From assembly GCA_963169105.1 (NCBI GenBank), contig OY720637.1, positions 32,111,925-32,175,924 of the forward strand: a stretch of 64,000 nucleotides of DNA. Direction: 5' to 3'. The notes below the pieces were generated by a model that worked only from the letters and a program-made list of their open reading frames with translations, was not told the origin of the DNA and made no database searches. This DNA comes from Ceriagrion tenellum. Lineage: Eukaryota; Arthropoda; Insecta; Odonata; Coenagrionidae. Shown here one piece after another: positions 11,090 through 22,762 of this stretch (its first letter is position 1; each line of letters starts with the position of its first letter). A program made the translations under genes and the position numbers.

Positions 11090-11500
11090 CCGACTGTAAC
11101 AGGGCGCAGTCCCTGGGGCCAGAGTGGGATTAGTGGAGAAACCCTTAGGGCTAAGGGAAAAGGAGGAAGATAAGGTATGGCTCCGAATCGCACGCAAAGG
11201 CGGAGGACACACGAGCCGATTCGTCGTGATTGGACGAAAGAGCTTCGTTAGAATGAGAGGGAAACGGAGTGAGTAAGCACTATCTACATTCCCTCCACCG
11301 GGGAGAACAAATGAAGGCGTGCACAGCGCTGGTTCTGGTGCGCATGTATTCTGGGAAGGGCGCATGGGGAAAAAGAGAGCGAGACGCGTGAAGCAATGCT
11401 ATAGACGGCTCCGGACAGAGATGAGCAGGAAATATTAGGCACGAAATAAGAACGTTTGAGAGCCGCACTGGGACGTGGCGTCCTATTGAAACACCACTGA
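11090..11500. other. GC-rich island
   Basis: CpG-containing sequence with purine runs on the plus strand. Three overlapping minus-strand frames of 62-112 codons are compositional; none has a recognisable motif. Confidence 0.4.
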
Positions 11501-11654
11501 CCGTAAACGGTAAGATATCTTCTCACAGCAACATTTTAACTATGTAAAAATAGAGTTGAATATGTTGTCGAATACGTGTTCGAAAGATTAACCAGGAAAC
11601 AAAACATCAAAATTGGGAATGTTAAACATTAGTAAACAATTCATCATAGTTGAT

Positions 11655-11811
11655 TGTTCAATCCTAAGATTGGTTGACCGCAGTCCTCCACCCTTCCATA
11701 TCTAATGCTAGTTCAAGTACCTCCTGGTATCTCTTCCTATGTACATTCCTCATTATTTGGTCCATGAACTCATTCCTGGGTCTTCCTCATGGGACTTTCC
11801 CTCTATTTTAC
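11655..11811 (-). mobile_element. LINE-beta 3' end, minus strand
   Basis: The reverse complement matches the last 150 bases of the LINE-beta copies at 15620-15826 and 63380-63530: GGACTTTCC-like and GGAAGACCCAGGAATGAG phrases, ATGGACCAAAT, GGAGGACTGCGG, and the terminal TTGAACAATCA. Only the 3'-most part is present, so the insertion is heavily 5'-truncated. Confidence 0.75.
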
Positions 11812-12654
11812 TCACTATATAATTAACACTTTTACAAATGGAAATGGCGAAAAATGAGATTTTGCTCATATTTTGGTGCGATGTGGTACGTCTTTACTTT
11901 ATCCGTTTACTCAACAGTAAACGGATACATTATATAATGCTTTACATGCATTATTTTTTAACCCAATGGCACATACTTAGGTGGTATACCAAAACAAATT
12001 CACGAAAAAATATAGGTATAAATAAAAAACACCCTAATGGACATTGTAAATCATACTCCCGAGTTCTTCCGAGCCATATTTCGGCTCATTAGGAGGTTTG
12101 AAAAAGAAAAATTAAGTAAATATATTATGCGTCGTACTTTTACCTTTCATCATCATGTACCTAAGAGATGATCAGCATTAATTGCAAATCACAAGTAATG
12201 AAAAATAAAGCCGATGAAACAATTTGGGGATAGAATATTTCCTCCATCAACCTACACGGCGTAAACTACTTCCGGAATGTCCGACTTCAGCGGAATAAAC
12301 GGATTTGTAGCAATTTATCTTACGTTGGCAGCCCACTGGACACACTCAACGCCGACTAATTTTTGCAGCAGTAAACCCTTCTCCGATGGGATCACGATAT
12401 CGAAGTTCATTAACTAATTTCGCCAAAGTCATGGAACGCCCAGCAGGTCTCCGATTAAGAGATGATTAATAACATTCAGGACGGACAAAGACCTGTTACC
12501 TGTTACTTGAATGAAAATGAATAAACTGAGGATATTTGAAATCCCTAGCACATTAATCACTCGTTTAACGATCTGAAAGTCAAGTTTTCCCAAGCTTTAA
12601 GAGCTGAAAGCCGCCAAATTTCATGGCGAGCTAATTTATCATTTTTTTACCGGA
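11812..12654. other. AT-rich non-coding stretch
   Basis: It contains a perfect 12-bp hairpin at 11900-11927 (TATCCGTTTACT, loop CAAC, then the complement). An 84-codon frame at 11838-12092 has no domain. Confidence 0.4.
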
Positions 12655-12722
12655 GATTAATAAATAATAAATAATAATTATTATTAATAAATAATAATTA
12701 AATAATTTATTATAATATTTAT
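12655..12722. repeat. AT-only low-complexity tract
   Basis: Almost entirely A and T, made of repeated TAATAAATAATTATT-like phrases. Confidence 0.8.
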
Positions 12723-14829
12723 CGAAGAAGGTATTTAGTGAAGGGTTGCTATAGTGTACAGTTAGGAAACATAGCATATCCCGTTTAATTGGTAGAACAA
12801 AAAATCCCGAACGTATGGTACAAAAATTAATTGTTTCTCCAAGACCACTGTGATTTTAATATTACGATCAAAAACACAAGGGGCTGTTTTAAACAATTAA
12901 AAGTTTATTAAAGAGGTAATAAAATAAATTGCGGTTGGTTAGTTGGTACCTAATCATTTTAAAAAATTCTATGAATTTATTCGTTCTGTTCAGAAGGAAA
13001 TCGGCAGGTCAGGGGATGAATTATTCTTTCTTCTACTATAGTAGGGCAATGAGTAGAGTTTGGCGTCAAATCAGAAAAATAGCCTCAGTGGGAGCAGTAG
13101 GGTGTACAATTAAGGACCTATTACGGATTGACTGTGGATGAAAATAACATGAATTCATACTAGGATGGTGAGTGTGAGAGATTCTCACCCATGCGGCTGA
13201 ACCTCTCGAAATCTAGCCAATCAGATTACTCTTACTCCGGTCTCGAGGTGAGGGTGTCCAAAGTCCTCGTCCGGAAACGAACTTAAAGGTATTCTTTCAT
13301 CACCAGATGGCTTGATTAACTCTACTATTCTCCACGTTCTGGTGAAATTTACAATTATTATCTTTAGTAGTGGTCGATTCAACGAATAAAGATTTAGATC
13401 GAGATATGATCATTTCCAGTTATACTTCAAAGGGCATATGTACCCTATCCTTCAACACGATTTCCTTATTCAACTTGGTGAGAGGCCTACACTTCACCCA
13501 GAAAGAGGGGTATGGATGAGCGAATTATGAAAGAGAAAAGAACTTATAATTCTGCAAGCCTACATAAAAGAAGCAGCACTTCACCACGATAATATAATTA
13601 ATGAAAAACAACTTTCATCCAGACAGGGAGGATTATTCGTTTAAAAATATTTTTTTTGTTGACATTCCATGAAAACAAAAACGTATACAGAAGGAAAACA
13701 GCAGACAATTATAACGAAGCACAAATTTGAAAAAAGATACCGACAAACCGTAAAACCCCCTCAGCCGCAAGTTCCAATCAATAAGTGAGGAATAATTAAA
13801 GAAGGGATGTTAATTCCTCTAACCTTGCATAAATTTTGATTACTTTTATAAATTCGTCACTCGGGCGAGATTAAAACCAGCTGTACGTCCGAGCAACGCA
13901 AGAAAAAAGGTCTCATTTGCCTCGTTAGAGCTGAGATCTCGAGAACAAACTTCATTCATTAATCATTCACAGGATAGCAGGAACTCTGAGTGATCTCTCA
14001 CTCTTTTTAGACCCACGCAGAACACAAAAACATAATTAACGGAAACTGCTTGCTCCAACAGGTGACAGAGGAATAGCCAAAAATTTGCAGTGCAATAAAA
14101 AATAAAAAGGGCCCCTGCAAAAAGCAGAGTGTAAATTAAATTGCCTTAATTGGAGCATGAAATCTGAGTAATAAACGCAAAAAGGAAGTGATTAGAGGAA
14201 ACTGCAAGGGTACAGAGAAAAAATATTAACCAAGCGTGGAAGCTATCCTCTTGCGTTGCTGAATTCCGAAGATTTACTTCCAAATTACAGCAAAATGCCC
14301 AGGCAAAAATGGTTCGAAATCACGCACTTGGGTGCAATTTTATCTACCAAAGGGATGAAATACACAGAGAAGAAACCATTAGACAACAATTAGACCAATA
14401 AACCATAAACTCGACCGAGACTAGAGCCTGGATATCCCGATTGACTAACCCTAGAAAACCTCCGCGGATTTTTGCCTTGGATCAAGATGGTTTGGTTATG
14501 TGAGCGAACTCTATGTATGTGAACTCTACCGGCAATTGAGAGAACTTGTTTTAAATTTCGGTAGAGTCAACTGATTTTTTATGGCATTTTCATCACTGCG
14601 AAGAATAATTTCTGAAGAACTTATTTCAGAAGAGCTCTGCTCCAAGAGTTAATAATTTCAGGAGATGCGTTGCTACTGAATTCCGTTGAGTTTCTATTCT
14701 GAATGAACAATTATGATTACAAAAAATAATACCAAAAATATTTAAATACAAATAACCTAGAATAAATAATTCTAATAACAAAATATAAAAACACAATTCT
14801 TGGCTGAGATAGGTCATGTGCTATCAAGT
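12723..14829. other. AT-rich non-coding stretch
   Basis: About 2 kb with no recognised repeat, RNA gene or convincing exon. Confidence 0.4.
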
Positions 14830-15390
14830 AGCATTAATAATAATAGTAATAAAGCGGAGAATAGCCCAAGCTAAGAAGGCATTCATGGGAAAAAGGCAAC
14901 TGCTGTGCTCAAAGAAGATAGGACTGCAAACCAGGAAACAGTATGTGAAAACATTCGTGGAGAGCGTGGAACTCTACACATTGGAAGCATGGACCATCGA
15001 AAAAGCTGACCAGAAAAGGCTAGAAGCCTTCGAAACCTGGTGCTGGAGGAGGATTCTGAAGATAAAATGAACGGACAAAATAAGAAATGATGAAGGGTAC
15101 AGAAGAGTAGAAGAGGAAAGGACCAAATGGAACACCATACAGAAAAGAAGGACAAGATGGATTGAACACACCCTGAGACACAATGGATTTGTGAAGAACA
15201 TAGTTGAAGGCAAAATAAAGGCTAAAGCCCCTAGAGGAAGACCAAGGAATGAGTCCATGGACCAAATAAAGAGAAAAGTACATAGGAAGAGATAGTGGGG
15301 TAAAGGAACTAGCAGTTGATAGGGAATGGTGGAGGGCTGCAGTCAGCCAAGGATTGTACGATCAATAAATGAATGAATGAATGAAAAATA
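14830..15390 (+). mobile_element. LINE-beta C-terminal fragment with 3' tail
   Basis: A frame from about 14850 encodes the region downstream of a LINE reverse transcriptase: GKRQLLCSKKIGLQTRKQYV, then ETWCWRRILKIK, and, after an in-frame stop where other copies have tryptophan, KIRNDEGYRRVEEERTKW, RRTRWIEHTLRHNG and APRGRPRNESMDQ. This is the usual C-terminal block of many animal non-LTR elements. The 3' end shows ATGAATGAATGAATGA (15367-15386), a tetranucleotide tail. The catalytic domains are absent (5' truncation). Clade not assigned. Confidence 0.85.
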
Positions 15391-15621
15391 TTTTTAATAA
15401 GGCTTGTCGATAGGTAGTGTTGCCATTTACTCCCTTTCACAAATCTTATATCCTTATCTGCTACCTATTACTTACCACAGACCTATTATATTTTATTGGA
15501 ACTCTTGTGTCTCGGAGCATTTATATTGAAGTGAAAATATTATTCTAACAGTTTTACATCGTTAGCATCCTTAAAATATATTTTCGGTCCATATTTGCGA
15601 AGTTTTGTCTGGGTTTGTGTG
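15391..15621. other. AT-rich non-coding stretch
   Basis: Nothing recognised. Confidence 0.4.
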
Positions 15622-15826
15622 GCACAATGGGTTTGTGAAGAACATTAATGAAGGTAAAAAAAGGGAAAAGTCCCTATAGGAAGACCCAGGAATAAGTCCA
15701 TGGACCAAATGAAGAGAAAAGTACATAAGAAGTGATAGCGAGAAGTAAGGGAACTAGCGTTAGATAGGGAAGGGTGGATGGCTGTAGTCAACCAATCCTA
15801 GGATTGAACGACCAATGAATGAACCA
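15622..15826 (+). mobile_element. LINE-beta 3' end
   Basis: The fragment starts inside the HNGFVKNI segment of the LINE-beta protein and runs through the PRNKSMDQMKRKV-like segment to the family 3' end, GGATTGAACGACCAATGA. Broken by stop codons. It lies about 230 bases after the larger copy in the same orientation and is a separate truncated copy or a partial duplication. Confidence 0.8.
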
Positions 15827-15837
15827 TTACTTTGTAA

Positions 15838-16450
15838 TCTTTTGAGCTGGGAAAGAGACGCGGCGGGACAACTAGAGCAACGGGCATGGAGAGCAAAGAG
15901 GTTGGAAAAGACTTTCGAGAGGGAGGAAAGGTGTACACGTTGAAAGGACTACCATCGGCAGAGAATTGACAGTATGGAAGCATGGGAGAGTTCGGCGCCG
16001 GAGGATGATGGGAAAGAAAACGAGGTCGATCAAACGAAAGAGTGAGGGATAGAATGAGAGAGCCGAGCAGGAGGAGAGGGAGGGATGCATAGAGAGGGAG
16101 GACTCTCAAGAATCTCTGCCCTCCCCTTTTGTGTTTCGCCCGGATTGGAAGCACAGCGGGAATCGCCTCAGCCGCTTCGACAACCCTTCGCCCCTCCACG
16201 TCCGACCGTCGCACGTTTTCCTACGCGGTAGAAAGACAATAGCGATAGGCAGACACTTGCGCCTCTCCTCCCTGTCGGCTCCCAGATGAAAGAGACCAAC
16301 GGTATAGTTTAAGTAGAAGAGAGCCCACACTCCGGTACCATTCCAACCCATTCCTAGACCCACAACTGCACTGCCGTCCTCGAGGACTCATGCAACACAA
16401 AGAGATTTCACTCCCAACCAAGCCTTCTCATTACCGACCGTAAATGCTGC
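15838..16450. other. GC-rich island with purine runs
   Basis: GA-rich to about 16100, then mixed CpG-containing sequence. A 138-codon minus-strand frame (15798-16214) is rich in Leu, Pro and Ser because of the pyrimidine bias of that strand, and it overlaps a LINE fragment. Not considered a gene. Confidence 0.4.
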
Positions 16451-17984
16451 ACTTCTGAGCTCTCCAAGCTACACTAGGACTTCCTTCCGAGTCCGAAAGC
16501 AAAAGCATTTACGGGACTATTTCGATGCTTGAGTGAAATCTCGAAAGCAGCATCGATGTGCCGAACAAAACCCAGGAAGACCTTCCCACATAAGCTGAAT
16601 TACTCATGGCCGGTTATGAATTAAAAGGGCCGGAAATGAAGACAAACTATTCATCATAAATTGAATTCATATCGCAGACTTTGGTATCGGAAATCAATTC
16701 AAAAGATTACGATGATTATCATATGCAAGATCAACGATTCCCAATTAAAACACTGAATCGTTCACAAACGTAAAAGTCACTGCAAATTCATGAAATAAAT
16801 GATAACTAAATCATATCGTATGATTCAAGACTACAAATTCTCGAGTTATAGTAACATTCTGAATAACACTCAAATAAGCCAAATTTACCGTCTATTCAGG
16901 AATATATCCTTCAAGAAAGCTTCTCGATCTTGGTCGAAGAATAGAGCTAAATGAAATCAACCTCAACCGATGAAGAGAGGTTTGATAAAAATTAAATTCT
17001 CTTTCGATAACCAAGACCCAAAATATAAGTCCACATCAAATTATACATAGGTTCAAGGCTAGGGATATTTCAACTCAAACACCTAATTCATTACATAATT
17101 ATATAAAAAATATCTAAACCGAATGACTTATGCAGGAAAATACACAGTCAACGTCTCTAGAAACATAGGCAACGCAAACTACGAATTTTAAAAACTCAAC
17201 CGCGCCTAAGTAGAAATACAGATATTAAATTTTCATTCACAGCTTGGGCTTAGTAATGCGTCGTCATGTGATGGAAACAATACGTAATTAGAATGTATTT
17301 GCGTAATTTAAATATAATAAGTTGATATGTTTATCGATGCGCTCCACTCAAAGAGTACTACAAACACAAGAGGGTACAAAAACGTAATTTAATGAGAAAT
17401 GATCTTAACACAAAATGAAACGCCGATCACAAAGGACAAGTACTAAAAATTAATTCCTTAACAAATCATTGAAGCATGCATGATAATAACATTATAAGTG
17501 CCAACCATTTTTTCCCAGGTGAAACAAAATAAAGTTTGACACACCAGTTTTGTTTACGAGGTATAATTTGTGTACTATTTTCACCCACTTCGCCACTAGC
17601 TGAACAGTATTGCCCGGCAACAAAAAAGCGTGTAATATATAACCCTATCCAGCCGGTCACCGTAGCCTGATGACAATGGAATTTACAACATCATTATTGT
17701 TGCCTCAGTTGAGGATTAGAACTGTCCGGCAACAGAACTAATTTAGCCATTGCCAAGAACTGCCGTCATTAAAAATATGCGCAATTAACTTAAAAGGATT
17801 GTTTTAATAAATTTTTCTGTTCGTTGATAGTTCTTAGCTCACTCCAACTTTGTGATGAGGAAGTTTGACAGATGATGTGTATCAGTTGAATTTTGTGAAT
17901 AATCTGTATACATGTTACCACCTGGCATGTTGCCTCGTCGCAGCGTTTCCTTCTCGATGATGGAAATAATTACTTCTTTTGATT
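16451..17984. other. AT-rich non-coding stretch
   Basis: No repeat or exon recognised. Confidence 0.4.
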
Positions 17985-18690
17985 GACACATGGAAGGGGT
18001 TCCGCAACGCATATTCTTAGGACCCCTGGAGTTCAAGCAGCAGCCACCGAGTGCGTGTTGCCCAGATCTGAAGCGGAGTAAACCTCGGGTCCTCGAGAAA
18101 GAAGCCTCACCCATTCAATATCCGCCTCGATCAAAAGAGATTCGATTCAAGAGTGCACTTGGAAAGAAGCGAGGTTGCGTAGGATGTTGTGAGAGGAGGT
18201 GGGGGAAGGCGAATAAAGGAACGGGAGGCGGTGGGATGTGTTAGAAGCGAAGAAGCTTACGAGTCCCTGGCGTGCGGGTGCACATGGCTCTCTCAGTTGG
18301 TGCAGAGAGCAGTCGTCGTCGTAGCAACTGATTGCTGTAAATCTCAGCAGCAGCGGCATGGATGGCACACTCACTCACACACACTGAATTCCTCCTGCTC
18401 AGCTTTAATGGGCCGTGAGGAGGTCATCACGTCAATGCTCGAAAAAGCACTCGAAGATCAGAGGAGAATGAGGGTGCGGGAGAAAGAAATGGAGGTCAGA
18501 GCAAGAGGAGCACCAAAGCAGCTGCCACCGAGTCGCCGCAGCGCGTGTTCACTACGAGGACGCTCGGATTTCGAAGTGATCTGGGAAAGGATTGAATTGA
18601 AAGAGGGAAAAAATGCGGATTATCGAGTGATTAGGAAGGGACGTTTTATTTACAATAGCCTTGAACCCGCACCCCGTTAGGGATATAATT
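17985..18690. other. GC-rich island containing a 163-codon frame
   Basis: The longest uninterrupted frame of the window lies here (18189-18680, plus). Its product is basic, starts with a Gly/Arg run and has a Glu/Arg-rich middle part (EDQRRMRVREKEMEVRARG) that could form a helix. I recognise no domain, the start follows GA-rich DNA, and no splice or polyadenylation context supports it. A chance frame in purine-rich DNA is more likely than a gene. Confidence 0.3.
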
Positions 18691-19815
18691 TTAGTACAAC
18701 AGTGGTCGCTCTTATTTTAAAGTGTGCAAAGGCAACGATACACGAAGAGCACCACTTACTATCCCACCCGTGAAAATAGTATTTTCCCAGAAATTTTGTA
18801 TTTCCTTATTGTTAATGTCGTCATCTTGATTTATTGTACAACTTAATTAAGTCATCTAAATTTTTTTCGCAATATTTCTGCCTTAAAAAGGGTGTAATAC
18901 GGAATACTCAAGGCACAAATTTGCAAGAATTGCTATAAGTTTTTTTTTATTGATACTGTAGCCGGTTTTTTTTAAAACAATTCATTTTAACATACGTATA
19001 TAAGCTCTCACATGCCATCATTTCAATTTTTGGATGCCCTTAGCGGTAAATTAAGTCCAAGAAAAATAAAATATTTGGTTTTTTCTTCCTCCATCCTTTC
19101 TTTACGTCTCCAGATTTCAATTTCTCGTTCAGATCTGATAATCGTAAATTTTTGTATTCATCCAGTATTCTTCTGGTCGTCATTCGGAGAATTTTTAATC
19201 CTTCCCTAAATTTTGAGCCTTTTACTTTTAGCAGTTATCACATTCCAGCTTGACTCCTTACTTATACTCTTGAGGCGAAATTCAAACCCTCGATTTGGAT
19301 GGCCAGATTATAAATTTATCAACCGGTCTATCGCATCCGTCAAACTATAGTGTATTTACTTGATACTAAACTCTGTTCTCACCATGAGTATGTGCATTTC
19401 CCATAACATTTTACACAATCATAATTTCAGTCATAATTTCAAAGGACCTGCATATAACGGAAATATCGAAAGTATTAATAAACTATTGACTTAACTGAAG
19501 AATAATGAGCAAAATTATCTAGTACATAGAATATTATTTTTTTAATAAATGGATGATTGAAATTTATTTATATTATAAATCATCTCATTAATATCAATGA
19601 GCATAATAATTTTTCCAGAGGCCATATGCTAAAACTACTCTAACAACATGAACCAGTTATGTAGGTGTTTCTAGTTCATGCGCAAATGGATGAATTATAC
19701 CTCAAGGGATATAAGCGATATTTCTTTAGAAAAATTACATTAAAAATACTCTTCCTCAAATTACAGAGAAAATGCAAAGGAAAACTGTTAACTACAATAA
19801 GTTCTACGTAATTCA
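18691..19815. other. AT-rich non-coding stretch
   Basis: A weak tRNA-like remnant may sit at about 19265-19335 on the minus strand (a decayed B box near 19273-19284). Otherwise nothing is recognised. Confidence 0.35.
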
Positions 19816-20547
19816 CAAGGGGAGTGTCAGATAGCCGGGTCTCAGATTTTATTCAAACTTAGTAGTTGTACAGACCGCTGTATGTGGTTTATGAATCACC
19901 CCACATATAGGATTATATAACCAACAGTTTAAACGAAAATGGCCTTTAAAAATTTCAAAATTCCCTTTATACGGGCCACCCACATAACTGACATTCTACG
20001 AAAAATTTTAATATTATTAAGAATTATGCTTGAATTGTAAAAATATGAAGACAATATTATAAAATAATTATAGAAAATGGAAATCATGTGCATGAAGGAA
20101 TAATGGAAATACATCGTGAAAAGATAAGGAAGTGACATAATTATAAGGCTGCCTTCGACCGAATAGAGACTAAGTCTGACGTCGTGTATGCAAATGAAAA
20201 ATTTGCCTCGCGCAAAAATAAAATTTCGAGTAAAAATAAAAAAATCTTGAGCGCATTGTAGGATGTCGTAAAAGAAAAACTATAAAAACAACGGAAAAAA
20301 CATACCCCGTATTGGAATCGAACCCGTGTCTCTAGACCGGAGACGAGCACGTCAGTCACCCGTCCACCTTGTCAGTTATGTGTGTGGCCCGTATAAAGGG
20401 AATTTTGAAATTTTTAAAGGCATTTTTTGTTTAAACTATTGATTATATAACCCTATATGTGGGGTGATTCATGAACCACATATAGCGGTCTGTACAACTA
20501 CTAAGTTTGAATAAAATCTGAGACACGGCTATCTGACACTCCCCTTG
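19816..20547. mobile_element. 732-bp DNA element with 177-bp terminal inverted repeats
   Basis: The arms at 19816-19992 and 20371-20547 are equal in length and nearly identical as inverted copies, starting CAAGGGGAGTGTCAGATAGC. TCA occurs immediately outside both ends (19813-19815 and 20548-20550), compatible with a 3-bp target duplication. The interior (19993-20370) encodes no transposase and carries a tRNA-like segment next to the right arm. A non-autonomous transposon of unassigned superfamily. Confidence 0.8.
20295..20370 (-). repeat. tRNA-like segment inside the inverted-repeat element
   Basis: On the minus strand there is a perfect B box GGGTTCGATTCC (reverse of 20314-20325) and, upstream, a 5-bp stem with a 7-base loop (GTCTC CGGTCTA GAGAC). 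There is no variable loop before the T arm and the T stem is mispaired, so it is not an intact tRNA gene. Probably a SINE head or tRNA pseudogene. Confidence 0.5.
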
Positions 20548-20550
20548 TCA

Positions 20551-21101
20551 GTAGTAAGTGTGTTTCTAGTATTACCAACTCGATGTACTCGACCTTGTAA
20601 GAGGATTAACATATTGATACACGTTTCGAGTCTGTGACCCGATCCCTGAATACGTGAAATGGATTCAGAACTTAGCGTCCATTCGAAAACCAGCCTATTC
20701 ATCCGTGCACGCTCCGTCCTTCTTCATGAACGGCACTGATTCACTTTAAGGCCGGTCGAGGTCGTCCTTTTCGTTGATCCACATACACACACAAGGGGTC
20801 CATTGCGATGCAATGAGCGCGACTGACCACGAGTACCAAAGCGCCCAGCGGGCGGACTTTTTATGACTTCCACTCAAGCGCTCTTGATGAAAACACAACG
20901 GCCTGGGGCCGGAGGGACTTTTCCTGAAGCTTCCCCGGCCCACGATTCACGCTGATGCGATGATTGCTCATGGTCTCCTTAAGTTCCAAGATGACCCTGC
21001 GTAAATTCTATCACGCAGCCCTGGGAAATGAGGCGGAACCAATTGGTGGGTCTCCCCGCAGGAGGAGCCACTCTATTTCATTTTCTTAAAAGAAATTATT
21101 T
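20551..21101. other. Non-coding, moderately GC-rich from 20640
   Basis: CpG-containing sequence without a convincing frame. Nothing recognised. Confidence 0.35.
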
Positions 21102-21233
21102 GAATAAATTGCCATGAGAAAAATTCGGCCTGGACCGGGAATCGAACCACGAACCTTTGGTTTTCCGGACCAATGCGCAGACTACTACGCTGTCCAGACT
21201 TCCTTACCGAATTTTTCTCATGGCAATTTCTTC
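21102..21233 (-). repeat. tRNA-like cloverleaf between 27-bp inverted arms
   Basis: Arms at 21102-21128 and 21207-21233 are inverted copies with one mismatch (core TTGCCATGAGAAAAATTCGG). Between them, 21128-21199 read on the minus strand is 72 nt and folds almost like a tRNA: a 7-bp acceptor (GTCTGGA/TCCAGGC with one G-U), a 4-bp D stem, a 5-bp anticodon stem (TTGGT/ACCAA), a 5-base variable loop and a T arm with loop TTCGATT but only 3 of 5 pairs. Loop base 33 is C, not U, and the apparent anticodon GGA (Ser) lacks the long variable arm of tRNA-Ser. Hence a tRNA-derived repeat rather than a working gene. Confidence 0.65.
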
Positions 21234-22244
21234 AAAAAAATCACCCGCCATGTTTTAATATTTTTGAAATAAATAAGCTCATTAAGTACTGGAAACACCA
21301 ATAGGCTATCAATAAAATTTACCTTTATGCACTTGGCTGTCAAATTTCACGTATTATATCTGTCGAAAAAATCTGAAATAGACATAAAACACTCTGATTT
21401 CTGCGTATCCGCCGAATCAGACATCGAAACGAAGATTTAAATCGTATTAAAGAGTTCACTAAAGACTTTCAGTATGGAAATCTGTGAATGGGGAATAAAG
21501 TTCGAATTGTAGTATTTGTCATATGCAATGGCTCCAAAGAGTGGATTGACTCATCTAAAACAGATAATCGTACATCACCATTGTTTTCGCAAGAAACGTT
21601 TCTCAGAGACCGGAATGCGAAAATGAGGGCAGAATCGCATTCCAGAGAAAACAACAGATTGTGCAATAACCTCAGTCCTATCCTCGTCACCGCATCATCG
21701 CGTCCGCGACCATTCAATTCTAATGCAAGCGCGAACTCATGCATAAGATTAGAGTGGAGGGAGAACTTGTAATGAGCGGTAGAAGCAGGCTATTACCCCG
21801 AGTCACTCCTCTGCCAGCATTCTTTTGAGCCCTCTGATGAGATGGTAATTGATTCATTCAAATCGATGCGATCACTCGTGAAGAGTGAGTAATGGCAGAG
21901 CCTGGAGAACCAACGCCTTCCAATCGCTTGTGACAAACACCTGTGGCCACATGAGGGCTAGGGAAACGCCCGGCTCGTCTAGTTTCGTAGGGCAAAGTGT
22001 GTGAGACACAACGTCAGGAAGTAATTGGTGTAAGTACTCCCATGCCTACCGGAGCACACAGAATGTGTCGCCCTCTGAGAATTCATTGAATGACTAATTT
22101 ATGCGAAGAGCAAGTCTCCCGCTTGTCTCAGCACTGTCAAACGAATTGAATATTCTATCTAGGGTTGACACCGGGGTTAAAAGTCACCAAAGCTTTCCCC
22201 CTACAACGCTTTTAAACCTGCATATATGGTTCGCATAGCACGTA
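21234..22244. other. Non-coding stretch
   Basis: Overlapping opposite-strand frames of 91 and 94 codons (21469-21772) have no domain. No repeats noted. Confidence 0.35.
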
Positions 22245-22762
22245 CAGTAGAGCGTCAATATTCCGGTTCAATTGTTACCGGACCCAGTCCGGATTATCAA
22301 GAAGTCCGGATTTTCGAAAAGAACCATAAAAAGGCCGTTTGATGCCTAAAACATAAAAAAACTTAGCGAAAAACAGTAATTCAATTTAGTGCTGTAGTTA
22401 AATAATTAGAACAGATAAACAAAACCATAACAGTAGAGCGTCGATAATCCGGTTCAATTGTTACCGGACCCAGTCCGGATTATCAAGAAGTCCGGATTTT
22501 CGAAAAGAACCATAAAAAGGCCGTTTGATGCCTAAAACATAAGGAAACTTAGCGAAAAACAGTAATTCAATTTAGTGCCTTAGTTAAATAATTAGAGAAG
22601 ATAAATCAAAACATTGTAGCGGTCGACGACCCCGCTGAGTCTCGCATCAACGCTTTTGACAAATACGTACATTGTGTTCACTTCAACTTATTTTTCGCCG
22701 GATGTGAATCCGGATTATCGACGGTCCGGGGTTTTGACGTCCGGATTATTGACGCTCTACTA
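22245..22762. mobile_element. pogo/Tc1-like non-autonomous element with duplicated 5' part
   Basis: The left end CAGTAGAGCGTCAATATTCC follows a TA. The right end (about 22738-22760) is its inverted copy, with TA adjacent. Such CAGTAG...-starting ends with TA targets are typical of pogo/Tigger-type Tc1-mariner elements. The first 186 bp (22245-22430) are followed directly by a close copy (22431-22616) that again begins with the full terminal sequence. There is no transposase frame. Several internal TCCGGATTATC phrases make further partial inverted repeats. Confidence 0.75.

Noticed and set aside
18189..18680. 163-codon plus-strand frame as a gene
   Set aside because: It is the longest frame but lies in GA-rich DNA, has no recognisable domain, and such frames appear in most of the other islands.
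21128..21199. Functional tRNA-Ser gene
   Set aside because: It lacks U33 and the long variable arm, the T stem is mispaired, and it sits inside a snapback repeat.
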